Source: Candidatus Nitrososphaera gargensis Ga9.2
GTDB lineage: Archaea; Thermoproteota; Nitrososphaeria; Nitrososphaerales; Nitrososphaeraceae
Direction: 5' to 3'
Assembly: GCF_000303155.1 (NCBI RefSeq)
Contig: NC_018719.1
Location: forward strand, 744,001-808,000
Length of the DNA: 64,000 nt
The position numbers and the translations under genes are program-made. Below are positions 9,291 through 17,822 of this stretch, piece after piece. Below the pieces are notes generated by a model. That model searched no databases. It worked only from the letters and a program-made list of their open reading frames with translations, and was not told the DNA's origin. Position 1 is the first letter of the stretch. Each line of letters begins with the position of its first letter.

Positions 9291-9558
9291 GATTGGATGC
9301 TCTCTGGATTGGGCGTGGTTGTACACGCTGGTGGGTCGTTCATTTCCCACAGCCTTGTAGTTTTGGCAATTGTATTTTTTTTGAGACTTTGGCTACTTCG
9401 ATAAATTCCTACCCCATATCTGCATAGATGGATAGGTTGTGACCTTGCATGCTTTGCTTAGCTTTTATTGCCGCTAAATCAATTGACTAAAAATTTCCTA
9501 ACATAACACTTTTACATTTGTAAGTGGGATCCTTCTAAGGAGGAAGACAGCAATAATA

Positions 9559-9882
9559 ATGAACCCTGACACAAAAAGATTCCTTTCTGTGCAGATGATG
9601 TGGATAGGCATTTCTATTGCCATAAGTCTCACATTATCTTTCCTTCTACCATTTCCCATATCACTGGTAGCTATAATTGGAGTTTTCATTGCAATGAACT
9701 ATTATATGCGCAGGCGCCAGATGCGGCGAATGGGTATGGGTATGGCAGGAGGTTTTGGTGGTATATTTGGCGCTGGTAGTGGTGGAGGCGGCGTTAATTA
9801 TGTCTGCATGGCCTGTGGACAGAGGTTCAAAGGTGGATCATGTCCTAGGTGCGGCTCCAAGATGAGAAGGGCAGACTTTTGA
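9559..9882 (+). CDS. Small membrane protein with C-terminal zinc ribbon
   Basis: 107 residues. A basic N-terminus leads to two close membrane segments (about 11-32 and 34-49), then a Met/Arg stretch, a Gly-rich linker (GGFGGIFGAGSGGGG) and a C-terminal zinc ribbon CMACGQRFKGGSCPRCGSKM. The ribbon is expected in the cytoplasm. A purine-rich AAGGAGG lies about 20 bases before the ATG, rather far for a ribosome site. Function unknown; similar TM-plus-ribbon proteins occur widely in Nitrososphaerota (from general knowledge). Stands alone. Confidence 0.75.
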   Translation: MNPDTKRFLSVQMMWIGISIAISLTLSFLLPFPISLVAIIGVFIAMNYYMRRRQMRRMGMGMAGGFGGIFGAGSGGGGVNYVCMACGQRFKGGSCPRCGSKMRRADF

Positions 9883-9921
9883 GTATTGTTGCAGCAAAAA
9901 CTGATATTGGAGACGTGACCG

Positions 9922-9970
9922 CTGGAAGTAACAAGGAACCTCAAGCCCTTCAGGGCGGAGAGGATGTCAG
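9922..9970. repeat. Solitary copy of a TnpB-element right end
   Basis: 49 bases match 56237-56285 at 46 positions. At the latter site the sequence directly follows a tnpB frame; here no tnpB is present. It includes the small stem GCCC-TTCA-GGGC. Confidence 0.7.
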
Positions 9971-10068
9971 GAACTGCAACTGGTCAAAGCATTAAAGAAA
10001 ATTGGGATACAGAGCTTTGGCAGATTGAAGAAGGAAAATTCTATACTTCTAGAAAAATTGAATTCAAG

Positions 10069-10690
10069 CCTACTGGCGATTCAGAGCCATCATTGTATAT
10101 ATGGCAGCGATAGAAGAAGCGGCCAATTGAGAATAAACAGCAAGACAGCTATTCCTCTTCTTCCTGAAAAGATTATTGTTCTTAAGAGAATGAGGATAAG
10201 GAGGAGGGGAAGAAAGAAGAAGGAAGACAACAACAACGACTGATAATAATATCCAAGACGAAGAGTAAAAATATTTCACTCTTCAAGTTAGCTGCTAGCT
10301 ATAACTGTCACTTCCTCTTGGACATGCCTCTTTTCTTTCTCTTGGTAGTGGCAGAAGATGCTCTTTTCATGCCTCCTCCTCCTACTGCTACTCTTTTTTG
10401 CTTGGCAATCTTTTGGAAGCCTTTTGCCTGTGCTTTTTCAAGCGCCGCAACTTGATGCTGAATTTGTGTAATTTGTCTTTGAGAGTCTCTGATGGCGGAT
10501 TGCAACAGTCTTACCTGCTCTGTTGCTTTACCTATGCTCTTTTCAATGCTTGCCAGTGTTTTTAAGCTCTTTTGAATTTGGGTGATCAGATCCTGCTGAC
10601 GCTTTGCCCGCCTAAGCACCTGAAGGAGTAAAGTGTGCTCAGGCGACATCGTTGTAGTAGTAGTTGCTGCTGCGGCCGCTTCTTGCTGCT
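10069..10690. repeat. About 620-bp duplicated segment, copy A
   Basis: Near-identical to 31667 to about 32295. It covers the C-terminal two thirds of the leftward coiled-coil gene and about 240 bases beyond its stop. Differences are mostly 3-base length changes in AAC/GAC, AGG and ATA runs. The N-terminal coding parts diverge beyond about 10690. Confidence 0.9.
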
Positions 10691-10844
10691 GTTCTCCTTC
10701 CTCTGTAACACCTGCTTGTATAGATTCTTGCCCTTCTTCATTCGCTTCAGCAACTGCACCATCTTTTTCTAGATGTTCTTCTTCTTCTTTTTCATTTATG
10801 TCGCTATCTGCTTGGGTTAAACGCCGTTCATCCTCTTCAGACAC
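10308..10844 (-). CDS. Coiled-coil protein with acidic N-terminus and Lys/Arg-rich tail, duplicated gene
   Basis: 178 residues. Residues 1-65 are Glu/Ala/Gln-rich and low complexity. About 70-145 form a continuous heptad coiled coil (LLLQVLRRAKRQQDLITQIQ through HQVAALEKAQAK). The tail is Lys/Arg/Gly-rich (KRVAVGGGGMKRAS, TTKRKKRGMSKRK), as in histone-H1-like or other nucleic-acid-binding tails. The paralogue at 31914-32462 has the same coil and tail but a different N-terminus. Function unknown; a DNA- or RNA-binding structural role is a guess from the tail only. Leftward, no obvious operon partner. Confidence 0.8.
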   Translation of the reverse strand: MSEEDERRLTQADSDINEKEEEEHLEKDGAVAEANEEGQESIQAGVTEEGEQQQEAAAAATTTTTMSPEHTLLLQVLRRAKRQQDLITQIQKSLKTLASIEKSIGKATEQVRLLQSAIRDSQRQITQIQHQVAALEKAQAKGFQKIAKQKRVAVGGGGMKRASSATTKRKKRGMSKRK

Positions 10845-11966
10845 GATCAGAACTATCCAAAAGGCATCTAAAAAACATTTTTTGCTGCTTTTGCACTATC
10901 AAGTTACGATCGAACAGCCCTCATTCTCTCATGATCATTATTATTGTTGTATGTCCGGGGTTGCATAAAGAAGCTATATGCACGACAACCTCTACTACGT
11001 TGAGAAAGCTGCACCGCGAGTTTTGGATATCATTGGAATAAGCCAAATATCGAACTTTAATATGGCATGTATCTATCCTCCATACCATGCGAGTGGCACA
11101 CATAGCTAGGCCAGATACGGATGATATGTTCAAAACTTCAAATATAGACTCTATCGCTCTCCTAAAGTGAAGAGGGACTACTCAGTGGTGGGATCTTGGT
11201 TATTTCTCTATTGGAAAGGGTGTTTTACAGAAGCGACATTCTTTTAGTGATATATGTGTCAGTCCAATACACTTTCTGCATGATGCGCATATATTGTTGT
11301 TATTAGAAGGTAATTCAACCATATGTGGCTGCTTTTGGTAAGGGCACAACTCCTATTCTTGAACCTTTGCTATCTTCTTCTGTCTGCGTCCTTCTTAAAA
11401 TCAAGAAAACAGATGGTGGGATAGATCAATAAGAAAAAAATGTATGTTCAGTCTATCGTCGTAACAGATTTCTCTCACTAGAATAAATAATAATAATCAT
11501 CTGCCATTGCTATTTGTATGTACAAAAAGAATTGCTATCCTAACCAAAGCGCAGCACGGCTGCCATGGGCATCATAATGCACTCACTGTGCATTCATTTA
11601 TAGTCGCAATTTCAGCTCTAACAACAACAAAAGGTGGTTGTTTTCCATTTTTTGTTATGGAAAATGTCACCATTGCGGATTTTACCATGTATGCTAGCCG
11701 ATCTTTTGATTCCTTACAACCATTCTCGTTTTATACATTCTCACTTCTGAAAGATAAGTTGCCAAGAGCAGCAATGTCCAGTCGTCACCTTCTAGCTTTT
11801 AATGATGATTGCCTGGTTGCCCTTGATCTTTTTTCTTCCGCTCTTTGCATACAGTGATTATTGATTTTTGGCGTGCTATTAGGTGAAAAAAGAATTGACG
11901 AGCTAGAATTTCGTACCATTCCGGTTTTTAATTATGATATGCAGCAATGCATTCACATCAATCACC
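10845..11966. other. 1.1-kb region without a convincing gene
   Basis: Open frames exist on both strands (for example 11507-11857 on +) but their translations are Cys/His/Ser-rich with no recognisable pattern. The region is AT-rich with several TATA-like stretches. I see no repeat or RNA gene. Confidence 0.5.
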
Positions 11967-12110
11967 ATGCTTAGCTGCCCTCAATGCCAAAGCCTCCTGG
12001 AGAAACATCGTAGGAAGGTAACATTTGCAGAGGTTGAAGGATGGCGATGTACAGTTTGCCGAGCTTTTTACAAGACCAAGGAGCTTTTAGAATCGATTTT
12101 TACCGTCTGA
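11967..12110 (+). CDS. 47-residue zinc-ribbon protein
   Basis: Reads MLSCPQCQSLLEKHRRK, then EGWRCTVCRAFYKTKELLES. Two CxxC knuckles about 29 residues apart fit a small zinc ribbon. Such proteins act as nucleic-acid or protein adaptors, but nothing specific can be said here. It lies alone between two gene-poor stretches. Confidence 0.55.
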   Translation: MLSCPQCQSLLEKHRRKVTFAEVEGWRCTVCRAFYKTKELLESIFTV

Positions 12111-12319
12111 CTCTATGTGTATATGATGTTATTACTATAAAATAATACAGCAAGAGAGAGAGCCTTTGGAGCTTGAATTACGCAACAAAAACAATCTGCT
12201 AAATATATCATAACGTAAAAGAATTAATTGATGGAATACATTGTGGTTTTTTGCTCTTCTTGAAATTGCAGTGAGATCGTGTTCTTGATGGGCATATAAT
12301 GTGGTATTATTTATCAATC

Positions 12320-12460
12320 ATGGCGTGGAGTCAGAAGCTGAAGAAACAGATAGCGCAGATTCAAAGTGGCCCCAGAGTGAGTCTAACTAAGGAAGAGACT
12401 TGCGCGATATCGATTGAGCTATACCTTTTACAGCCCTTAATTTGGGGCGGAAGGACATAA
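12320..12460 (+). CDS. Possible 46-residue protein
   Basis: ATG at 12320; reads MAWSQKLKKQIAQIQ then LTKEETCAISIELYLLQPL. Basic N-terminal helix, no known motif. Composition is protein-like, but there is no independent support. Confidence 0.35.
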   Translation: MAWSQKLKKQIAQIQSGPRVSLTKEETCAISIELYLLQPLIWGGRT

Positions 12461-12775
12461 AATACGCATATATATACAAAAAGAGTTCTTTTTGTGCTAG
12501 TGATTTTAAGAGAGATGATGACAACCATTTCTATCTCTTAGTAAAATCAAGCCGATCTCCAGCCAAGTTATCAGAACTATGAGATCTTCAGGGAGACTCC
12601 GTGGAAGAAGCAAAATGGCGAAATTCGTTTGAAAAGACGAGACGCGACAGCCGCAGCAGTAATAATACTTAGCCGCTCGCATGCACACACATGTGCGCAC
12701 ATACACACATACATACATATTCACAAACAGCTAGTCAGCAAAAGCCTTTAATATTTACCGGGAATTATTGCTTGC
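12461..12775. other. Upstream region of the Dps-like gene
   Basis: No gene seen. GATCTCCAGCCAAGTTATCAG near 12555-12575 resembles the right arm of the inverted repeat at 5632-5641. CA/TG alternating sequence lies at about 12680-12720. The TATA box for the next gene is at the right end. Confidence 0.45.
12748..12758 (+). promoter_or_regulatory. TATA box of the Dps-like gene
   Basis: TTTAATATTTA is centred about 23 bases before the ATG at 12776. That spacing fits an archaeal TATA element driving a leaderless or very short-leader transcript. Confidence 0.55.
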
Positions 12776-13384
12776 ATGACTGATGACATAGATTATGCAA
12801 AAACATCAAAACCACATCCAAACATCGTTGCAATCGAAGTTTTGAAAAAGAACGGTGTTGACGTTGACAAGCTGATAAAACTTATCACCGCCGGAGTTGG
12901 TGCAGAGTTCACGACCTATTACTACTATACTATCTTGAGGATGCACTGCACTGGGCTTGAAGGTGAGGGCATAAAAGAAATAGTGGAAGATGCCAGGATA
13001 GAGGACAGGAACCACTTTGAAGCTATGGTCCCACGCCTGTACGAGCTTGGAGGCGCACTTCCACGCGATATAAGGAAGTTTGCTGACCAGGCAGGGTGCC
13101 CAGATGCATACCTGCCAGAAAACTGGGAGGACATCAATTCAATATTAAAAGTGCTCTTGGCAGCAGAGCAGTGTGCCATCCGCTCGTGGGGCGAAGTATG
13201 TGACATGACAGCAGGCAAGGACCCAAGGACATACGATATTGCCCAGAGGATAATGCAAGAAGAGGTCGAGCATGAAGCATGGTTTATAGAACTTTTGTCA
13301 AAGAGGCCATCTGGGCACTTTAGGAGAAAGTTTGCTGGCCAGTCGCCGCACACAGGCGCACAGGGGAGCCTAATTCACCTTTAG
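12776..13384 (+). CDS. Dps-like ferritin (DpsL-type) iron-oxidising protein
   Basis: 202 residues forming a four-helix ferritin-like fold. Metal ligands are visible in the classic places: [10 protein letters not shown] (helix 1), [12 protein letters not shown] (helix 2), [10 protein letters not shown] (helix 3) and EEVEHEAWF (helix 4). The family oxidises Fe(II) with peroxide, stores iron and protects DNA, which suits an ammonia oxidiser facing oxidative stress. Three Cys (HCTG, EQCAI, EVCDM) are present. A clear TATA box sits close to the start and a T-rich tract follows the stop. Monocistronic. Confidence 0.9.
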   Translation: MTDDIDYAKTSKPHPNIVAIEVLKKNGVDVDKLIKLITAGVGAEFTTYYYYTILRMHCTGLEGEGIKEIVEDARIEDRNHFEAMVPRLYELGGALPRDIRKFADQAGCPDAYLPENWEDINSILKVLLAAEQCAIRSWGEVCDMTAGKDPRTYDIAQRIMQEEVEHEAWFIELLSKRPSGHFRRKFAGQSPHTGAQGSLIHL

Positions 13385-13392
13385 TGCGCCAT

Positions 13393-13420
13393 TTCTTTTT
13401 TTACGACCCACTCTTTTTTT
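13393..13420 (+). terminator. T-rich transcription terminator after the Dps-like gene
   Basis: Two T runs of seven or more within 40 bases after the stop codon, typical of archaeal intrinsic termination. Confidence 0.5.
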
Positions 13421-13658
13421 CCTTCTGGCAAAACAAAAAAAAAAACAAAAGCAACATCTTTTTCCAGTCATAGAAAAAACGGGTGTGGTTGTTATTGTGA
13501 AAGAAAGAAAAAGAGTGAGGCCCTCGTGGAGGGAGGTGAGATCTCCTTTCTTTTTCTCTATTGAAGATCTTTTTGGGGCGAGCTAGATGCCGCGACGATA
13601 ATACTGTCTTCACAAAGGAATCTTCCTATGTATGTGTACGTGCGCACACATGTTCTTC
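13421..13658. other. Intergenic, no gene recognised
   Basis: Purine/pyrimidine-biased sequence; open frames here give Lys/Phe/Arg-rich translations without pattern. Confidence 0.5.
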
Positions 13659-14132
13659 TTATGACGTCATTACTGTTGTTATCGGAATGATTGGCAGTGT
13701 GTCTTTTCCTTCTTCTTCTGGTTGAATGACGAGCTCCTTTCTCTTCTGCTTCTGCTGCTGTCGCCTCCTCCTATTCTTCTTGGTATTGTCAAGAAGATGA
13801 TGATAATGGCATTTGTTCCAATGCAGGGTGAAGAGCTCGATATTTCTATGCATCCTCTCGGCTGAACGCGTGAAATAGCTGCTGACAAGCTCGAAGCCTA
13901 TCTGCCTGCACTCACTGCATTCCTGTACGTATTCTCCTGAAAAACCGTGTGCCTCTCCAACGACGCACGTGTCTGCAAATGCTATCTGTAGTCCCCATGA
14001 TATGTTGTTTGCAGAAAACAACGGGGGAGGAAAGTGCTGAAGTCTCTTCGACCATCGTGGGGCTATCTGCTCAAAAGAGATCATACTATTGCTACTAATA
14101 TTATTCTGCTCAAGCATGGTAGTAGTACACAT
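13659..14132 (-). CDS. Conserved-looking hypothetical protein
   Basis: 157 residues. The central part looks like a folded domain (ISWGLQIAFADTCVVGEAHG, YVQECSECRQIGFELVSSYF, MHRNIELFTLHWNKCHYHH) with a CSEC pair and later Cys/His residues that could bind metal. The last 50 residues are Arg/Lys/Gln then Glu-rich and of low complexity. No family recognised. The next gene in the same direction begins 350 bases away, so it is probably transcribed alone. An ATG a little downstream (MLEQNN) is an alternative start. Confidence 0.6.
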   Translation of the reverse strand: MCTTTMLEQNNISSNSMISFEQIAPRWSKRLQHFPPPLFSANNISWGLQIAFADTCVVGEAHGFSGEYVQECSECRQIGFELVSSYFTRSAERMHRNIELFTLHWNKCHYHHLLDNTKKNRRRRQQQKQKRKELVIQPEEEGKDTLPIIPITTVMTS

Positions 14133-14200
14133 CTTGTTGTAGCGTCGATCTCGTATTTATGTGGTTTTTGACCCTCTCTCCCATCCATCCCTTCTTCCTA

Positions 14201-14479
14201 CTACCAGTAGGCGCTTTCACTTGGCTTTTCATAATCGTGCTTTTCAGAGAGATATTGCCTTACACCTTCCATTCCTTTGAAAACTCCGTCTGGTGCAAAG
14301 ACAGATGGCGCCTTTGTCGTAGGAAGCTCGCCGCAGCAGCTCTCCTCAAATTTTTTGATGTGGTATTTGACATATTCGATCCCTGATTTATCAAACAGCA
14401 ATATTGCCTCCTGCGACTCAGAACTGTCGTCAACGAATAGCACAGGTTTGCGCTTTGCCAATCTTGCTATACACCCCAC
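14201..14479 (-). CDS. Thioredoxin/glutaredoxin-fold protein lacking the redox CxxC
   Basis: 92 residues with a beta-alpha-beta start (PVLFVDDSSESQEAILLFD), a basic middle (YVKYHIKKFEESCCGELP), then TTKAPSVFAPDGVFKGMEGV, which matches the cis-Pro loop and following strands of glutaredoxin-like domains. The usual N-terminal CxxC is absent (DDSSES in its place), so a binding or regulatory role is more likely than disulfide reduction. The GTG start at 14479 follows GGAGGAAG, a strong ribosome-binding sequence. Reads away from the pst cluster. Confidence 0.65.
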   Translation of the reverse strand: MGCIARLAKRKPVLFVDDSSESQEAILLFDKSGIEYVKYHIKKFEESCCGELPTTKAPSVFAPDGVFKGMEGVRQYLSEKHDYEKPSESAYW

Positions 14480-14539
14480 CTTCCTCCTTATGATTATTTT
14501 TCCTCTTCTGGTGTGAGTCTGTCTCTTAGATCTGGGTTA

Positions 14540-14577
14540 AGTGAACTACTATCGGACAAGTCCGATAGTAGTTCACT
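14540..14577. repeat. 38-bp perfect palindrome, related to an IS605-type right end
   Basis: AGTGAACTACTATCGGAC, spacer AA, then the exact complement. The right half (hairpin TATCGGAC-AA-GTCCGATA plus GTAGTTCAC) has the layout of the TnpB-element right ends at 9263-9290 and 60445-60470 and is nearly the same as 54873-54899. It lies about 100 bases before pstSC. Confidence 0.8.
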
Positions 14578-14604
14578 GAAATGTCTAGCGACAAGAAATA
14601 GATA

Positions 14605-14620
14605 AACTATATAGACTATG
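14605..14620 (+). promoter_or_regulatory. Possible promoter/operator of the pst operon
   Basis: AACTATATAGACTATG lies 54-69 bases before the pstSC start. The first ten bases recur at 17781-17790, just before pstB. The shared sequence contains a TATA-like core and could be a promoter or a phosphate-response site. Confidence 0.35.
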
Positions 14621-14673
14621 GTAATTATGAGGGCAACCGTTAAGAGAATAACATTCGTTTTAACGTGCGTTAG

Positions 14674-16863
14674 ATGCGCAAGAGAGCGGCATTATTAGCA
14701 ATAACCGCGATCGTCCTGCTTGTCCCTCCTGTTTTGACCGTTTTTGCACAAAATCCTGTAACAATAAATGGTGCTGGCGCTACATTTCCATATCCGCTAA
14801 TAGATACGTGGCGTACACAGTACCAATCAGTTGAGCCCAGTGTAAATATCAATTACCAATCAATTGGTAGCGGCGGAGGAGTAAAACAATTTTTGGAAAA
14901 GACGGTCGATTTTGGGGCGTCGGATGCTCCACTCTCTTCATCTGAGCTGGAAAGAGCTCAAAATGCAGTCCACATACCTGAAACAATAGGATCCATTGTT
15001 GTGTCTTATAATTTACCTAGTGTTCCGGAGAAGGGTTTGAAGCTTACAGGGCCTGTAATTGCAGATATTTTTCTGGGCAATATACGCAAATGGAACGACC
15101 CGCAGATTCAATCTCTAAATTCAGATATTTCGTTGCCTGACAGGGAAATAATTGTGGTGCATAGGTCAGACGGCTCCGGCACCACATTTGTATGGACAGA
15201 TTATCTCTCAAAAGTAAGTCGGGAGTGGCACGACAAAATCGGCACAGGCAAATCTATTCAATGGCCGAGGGGGATAGGTGCTCCCGGAAATGAAGGCGTG
15301 GCCAATGCGATCAAAGGTAATCTGTTCACAATTGGTTACATCGAGCTTTCTTATGCACTATCAACTGGTATGCCATACGCCTTTTTGCAGAATAGAGAAG
15401 GTGTCTTTGTAGAACCGTCCTTTGAAACAATACAGGCCGCAATAGAATCCTCTGCTACCAGCTTACCAAAGGGAGACGAATCATGGGAGGAGGTTTCTAC
15501 TACAGATGCCCCCGGCGCCAATTCATATCCTATTGCAAGCTTTTCCTACATTCTGCTATATAAGGAATTGACAGATAACCCTAGTATAGATCATAGAAAA
15601 GCCGAGACATTGGTTAATTTTCTGTTGTGGGCTATAACAGACGGTCAACAGTATGCAGATGATCTGGGATATGTACCCCTACCAGAGTCTGTAGTAAAGC
15701 TCAACCAAGAAACTATTTCTTCCCTCACTTTTAATGGGCAGCCAATAGTAGTAGCAGCCGGTGGACAAGCAGGAGCAGGTCAGATTGATCAGCGTCTGGA
15801 ACTTGCTGCTCTTGCCGGTGTTACTACTGCTGTAGTAACTTCTGCTGTATATATCACATATCGAAGAAGAAAAAGTCGCTTTGGATCGATAACAAGTAGA
15901 AAAGATATTTCATCTTTTCTTGTAAAGGGATCACCGCGCGGCGATCGGGTCTTTCGCTTTATTGCCGTAGCTACAGCAGGATATACGCTCTTCTTGATTG
16001 TGCTTGTTGCGATCGCCACGTTTGCAGGGTCATCCGAAGCATTCGTCAGAGAAGGTTTTAACTTCATAGTAGGCACTGATTGGAATGCTGTCGAGGGAAG
16101 AGAATCATATGGCGCATTACCCTATATCATAGGCACGCTTGCTAGCTCTGCAATCGCCATGGCAATTGGTGTTCCGATAAGCCTTGGGATAGCAATGTTT
16201 ATCTCTGATATGGCCCCTCGCAAATTAACCGCGCCACTTTCTTTTGTAATAGAACTGCTGGCTGCTGTGCCAAGCATCATCTACGGGTTATGGGCGTTAT
16301 TCGTTTTTAGGTTCTGGGTCAGAGATTTGATTGAGTTGCCATTATACAACGCATTCGGTGGATCAATCCCCTTATTCGCAAGGACGCCATTTGGTCTTGA
16401 TATTTTTACAGCAGGAATTGTTCTTGCGGTAATGATCATCCCTACAGTCTCTTCAATATCCAGAGAAGTAATGAGAGCGGTGCCAAATAGCCAGCGGGAG
16501 GCCGCATATAGCCTTGGCGCAACAAGGTGGGAGACTCTAAGGATGGCAGTATTTCCATACGCCAGATCTGGACTCTTTGGCGCTTCGATACTTGGGCTTG
16601 GGAGAGCTGTGGGCGAGACCATGCTAGTAACAATGGTTATTGGAAACGCAATTGGATTGGCCGCCATTCCTAATACGCTATTCTCTCCAAGTCAGACGCT
16701 GGCTAGCCTTATTGCAAATGAGTTTAATGAAGCTGTTACATCTTTCCATACTTCAGCTCTAATAGGTCTTGGAGCAGTACTATTCCTGCTTACGATTGTG
16801 ATAAACATAGGAGCACGGCTAATGGTCAGTCGCATTCAGAAGATTGAAAGGGTGCATGAATAA
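14674..16863 (+). CDS. pstSC: PstS-PstC fusion: phosphate-binding protein joined to ABC permease
   Basis: 729 residues in one frame. Residues 1-25 are a signal/anchor. About 28-355 are a PstS domain with phosphate-loop motifs GAGATFPYPL (33-42), SIGSGGG (63-69) and RSDGSGTT (164-171). A membrane segment at about 376-396 is followed by an Arg/Lys-rich stretch, and about 425-729 are a PstC permease with multiple TM helices and the EAA loop (REAAYSLGATRWE) that docks on PstB. The binding protein is thus tethered outside the cell to its own channel. pstA follows after two bases, then pstB. Known role: high-affinity phosphate import. Confidence 0.93.
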   Translation: MRKRAALLAITAIVLLVPPVLTVFAQNPVTINGAGATFPYPLIDTWRTQYQSVEPSVNINYQSIGSGGGVKQFLEKTVDFGASDAPLSSSELERAQNAVHIPETIGSIVVSYNLPSVPEKGLKLTGPVIADIFLGNIRKWNDPQIQSLNSDISLPDREIIVVHRSDGSGTTFVWTDYLSKVSREWHDKIGTGKSIQWPRGIGAPGNEGVANAIKGNLFTIGYIELSYALSTGMPYAFLQNREGVFVEPSFETIQAAIESSATSLPKGDESWEEVSTTDAPGANSYPIASFSYILLYKELTDNPSIDHRKAETLVNFLLWAITDGQQYADDLGYVPLPESVVKLNQETISSLTFNGQPIVVAAGGQAGAGQIDQRLELAALAGVTTAVVTSAVYITYRRRKSRFGSITSRKDISSFLVKGSPRGDRVFRFIAVATAGYTLFLIVLVAIATFAGSSEAFVREGFNFIVGTDWNAVEGRESYGALPYIIGTLASSAIAMAIGVPISLGIAMFISDMAPRKLTAPLSFVIELLAAVPSIIYGLWALFVFRFWVRDLIELPLYNAFGGSIPLFARTPFGLDIFTAGIVLAVMIIPTVSSISREVMRAVPNSQREAAYSLGATRWETLRMAVFPYARSGLFGASILGLGRAVGETMLVTMVIGNAIGLAAIPNTLFSPSQTLASLIANEFNEAVTSFHTSALIGLGAVLFLLTIVINIGARLMVSRIQKIERVHE

Positions 16864-16865
16864 TA

Positions 16866-17768
16866 ATGGAGAAGACAAACAAAAAGGAACTTCGGGAATT
16901 GATGGTTCGCCAGTCGCTCAAGCGAAAGATTACAGACAAGGTCGTATCTGCTCTTGCAATTGCTTGCGTCGTTGCCGCCATCATTCCGCTCGGAAGCATC
17001 TTGATAGAAGTCGTGAAAAACGGAGTTTCCTCTCTCAATGTGGAATTTCTCACACAAACTCCGGGCTCCCTTGGCTCTGGAGAAGGAGGAATCGGACCGG
17101 CGATACAAGGTACACTAATCGTCGTCGGTCTCGCCTCGCTTATTGGCGGCCCGATAGGTGTTCTTGCAGGGATATATCTTTCTGAATACGCCGGCACCAG
17201 CAGGTTTGCTTACTCTGTAAGGTTCTTGAATGATGTGCTTACAGGATTGCCATCGATAGTAATTGGAATTGTGGGCTATGTGGCCATAGTCTTGACAATA
17301 GGATCGTTCTCGGTTTGGGCAGGCGCTTTTGCATTATCAATTATAATGATACCGATAGTCGTTCGTGTAACTGAAGAGACTTTGAAGATAGTGCCAAACT
17401 CTATCAGGGAAGCTGGTCACTCCCTTGGAATACCCAAGTGGAAAGTTACAATGTTCATAGTATTGAGCTCGGCTAAAAGTGGAGTATTGACTGGTGTTGT
17501 GCTTGCCATTTCTAGGATAGCAGGAGAGACCGCGCCGCTGATAATGACAATCTTGGGAACAAGCTTGTTTTTTACAGGATTTACTTCTCCTGTAGACGCT
17601 CTGCCTCTACGCATATGGAGGCTTGCGTCTCAACCATATGAATCAGCCCACTCATTTGGATGGGGCGCTGCGCTGATTCTGATATTGATTGTACTTGGTT
17701 TGAGTATAAGCCTAAGGCTGCTTGCTCAAAAGAGAGGCTTCCGGGCTCATTCAACAACAGTGACATAG
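16866..17768 (+). CDS. pstA: Phosphate ABC transporter permease PstA
   Basis: 300 residues, standard length. About six TM helices; the cytoplasmic EAA loop reads NSIREAGHSLGIPKWKV. A short Lys-rich N-terminus precedes TM1 (VVSALAIACVVAAIIPLGSI). ATG at 16866 is separated from the pstSC stop by two bases (TAATAATGG), which argues for translational coupling. It forms the second half of the membrane channel with the PstC part of the fusion and is energised by PstB. Confidence 0.95.
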   Translation: MEKTNKKELRELMVRQSLKRKITDKVVSALAIACVVAAIIPLGSILIEVVKNGVSSLNVEFLTQTPGSLGSGEGGIGPAIQGTLIVVGLASLIGGPIGVLAGIYLSEYAGTSRFAYSVRFLNDVLTGLPSIVIGIVGYVAIVLTIGSFSVWAGAFALSIIMIPIVVRVTEETLKIVPNSIREAGHSLGIPKWKVTMFIVLSSAKSGVLTGVVLAISRIAGETAPLIMTILGTSLFFTGFTSPVDALPLRIWRLASQPYESAHSFGWGAALILILIVLGLSISLRLLAQKRGFRAHSTTVT

Positions 17769-17822
17769 CAGCACACAGTGAACTATATAGTCAATATAGG
17801 CAATACATAACTAGCCCCTATA

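Noticed and set aside
10025-10243. 72-codon + frame, also present at 31655-31846
   Set aside because: Conserved only as part of the duplicated DNA; Arg/Lys and Asn/Asp runs come from triplet repeats. Could still be an RNA or UTR.
11507-11857. 116-codon + frame
   Set aside because: Translation is Phe/Ser/Cys/His-rich without any domain pattern; no promoter-like sequence at a fitting distance.
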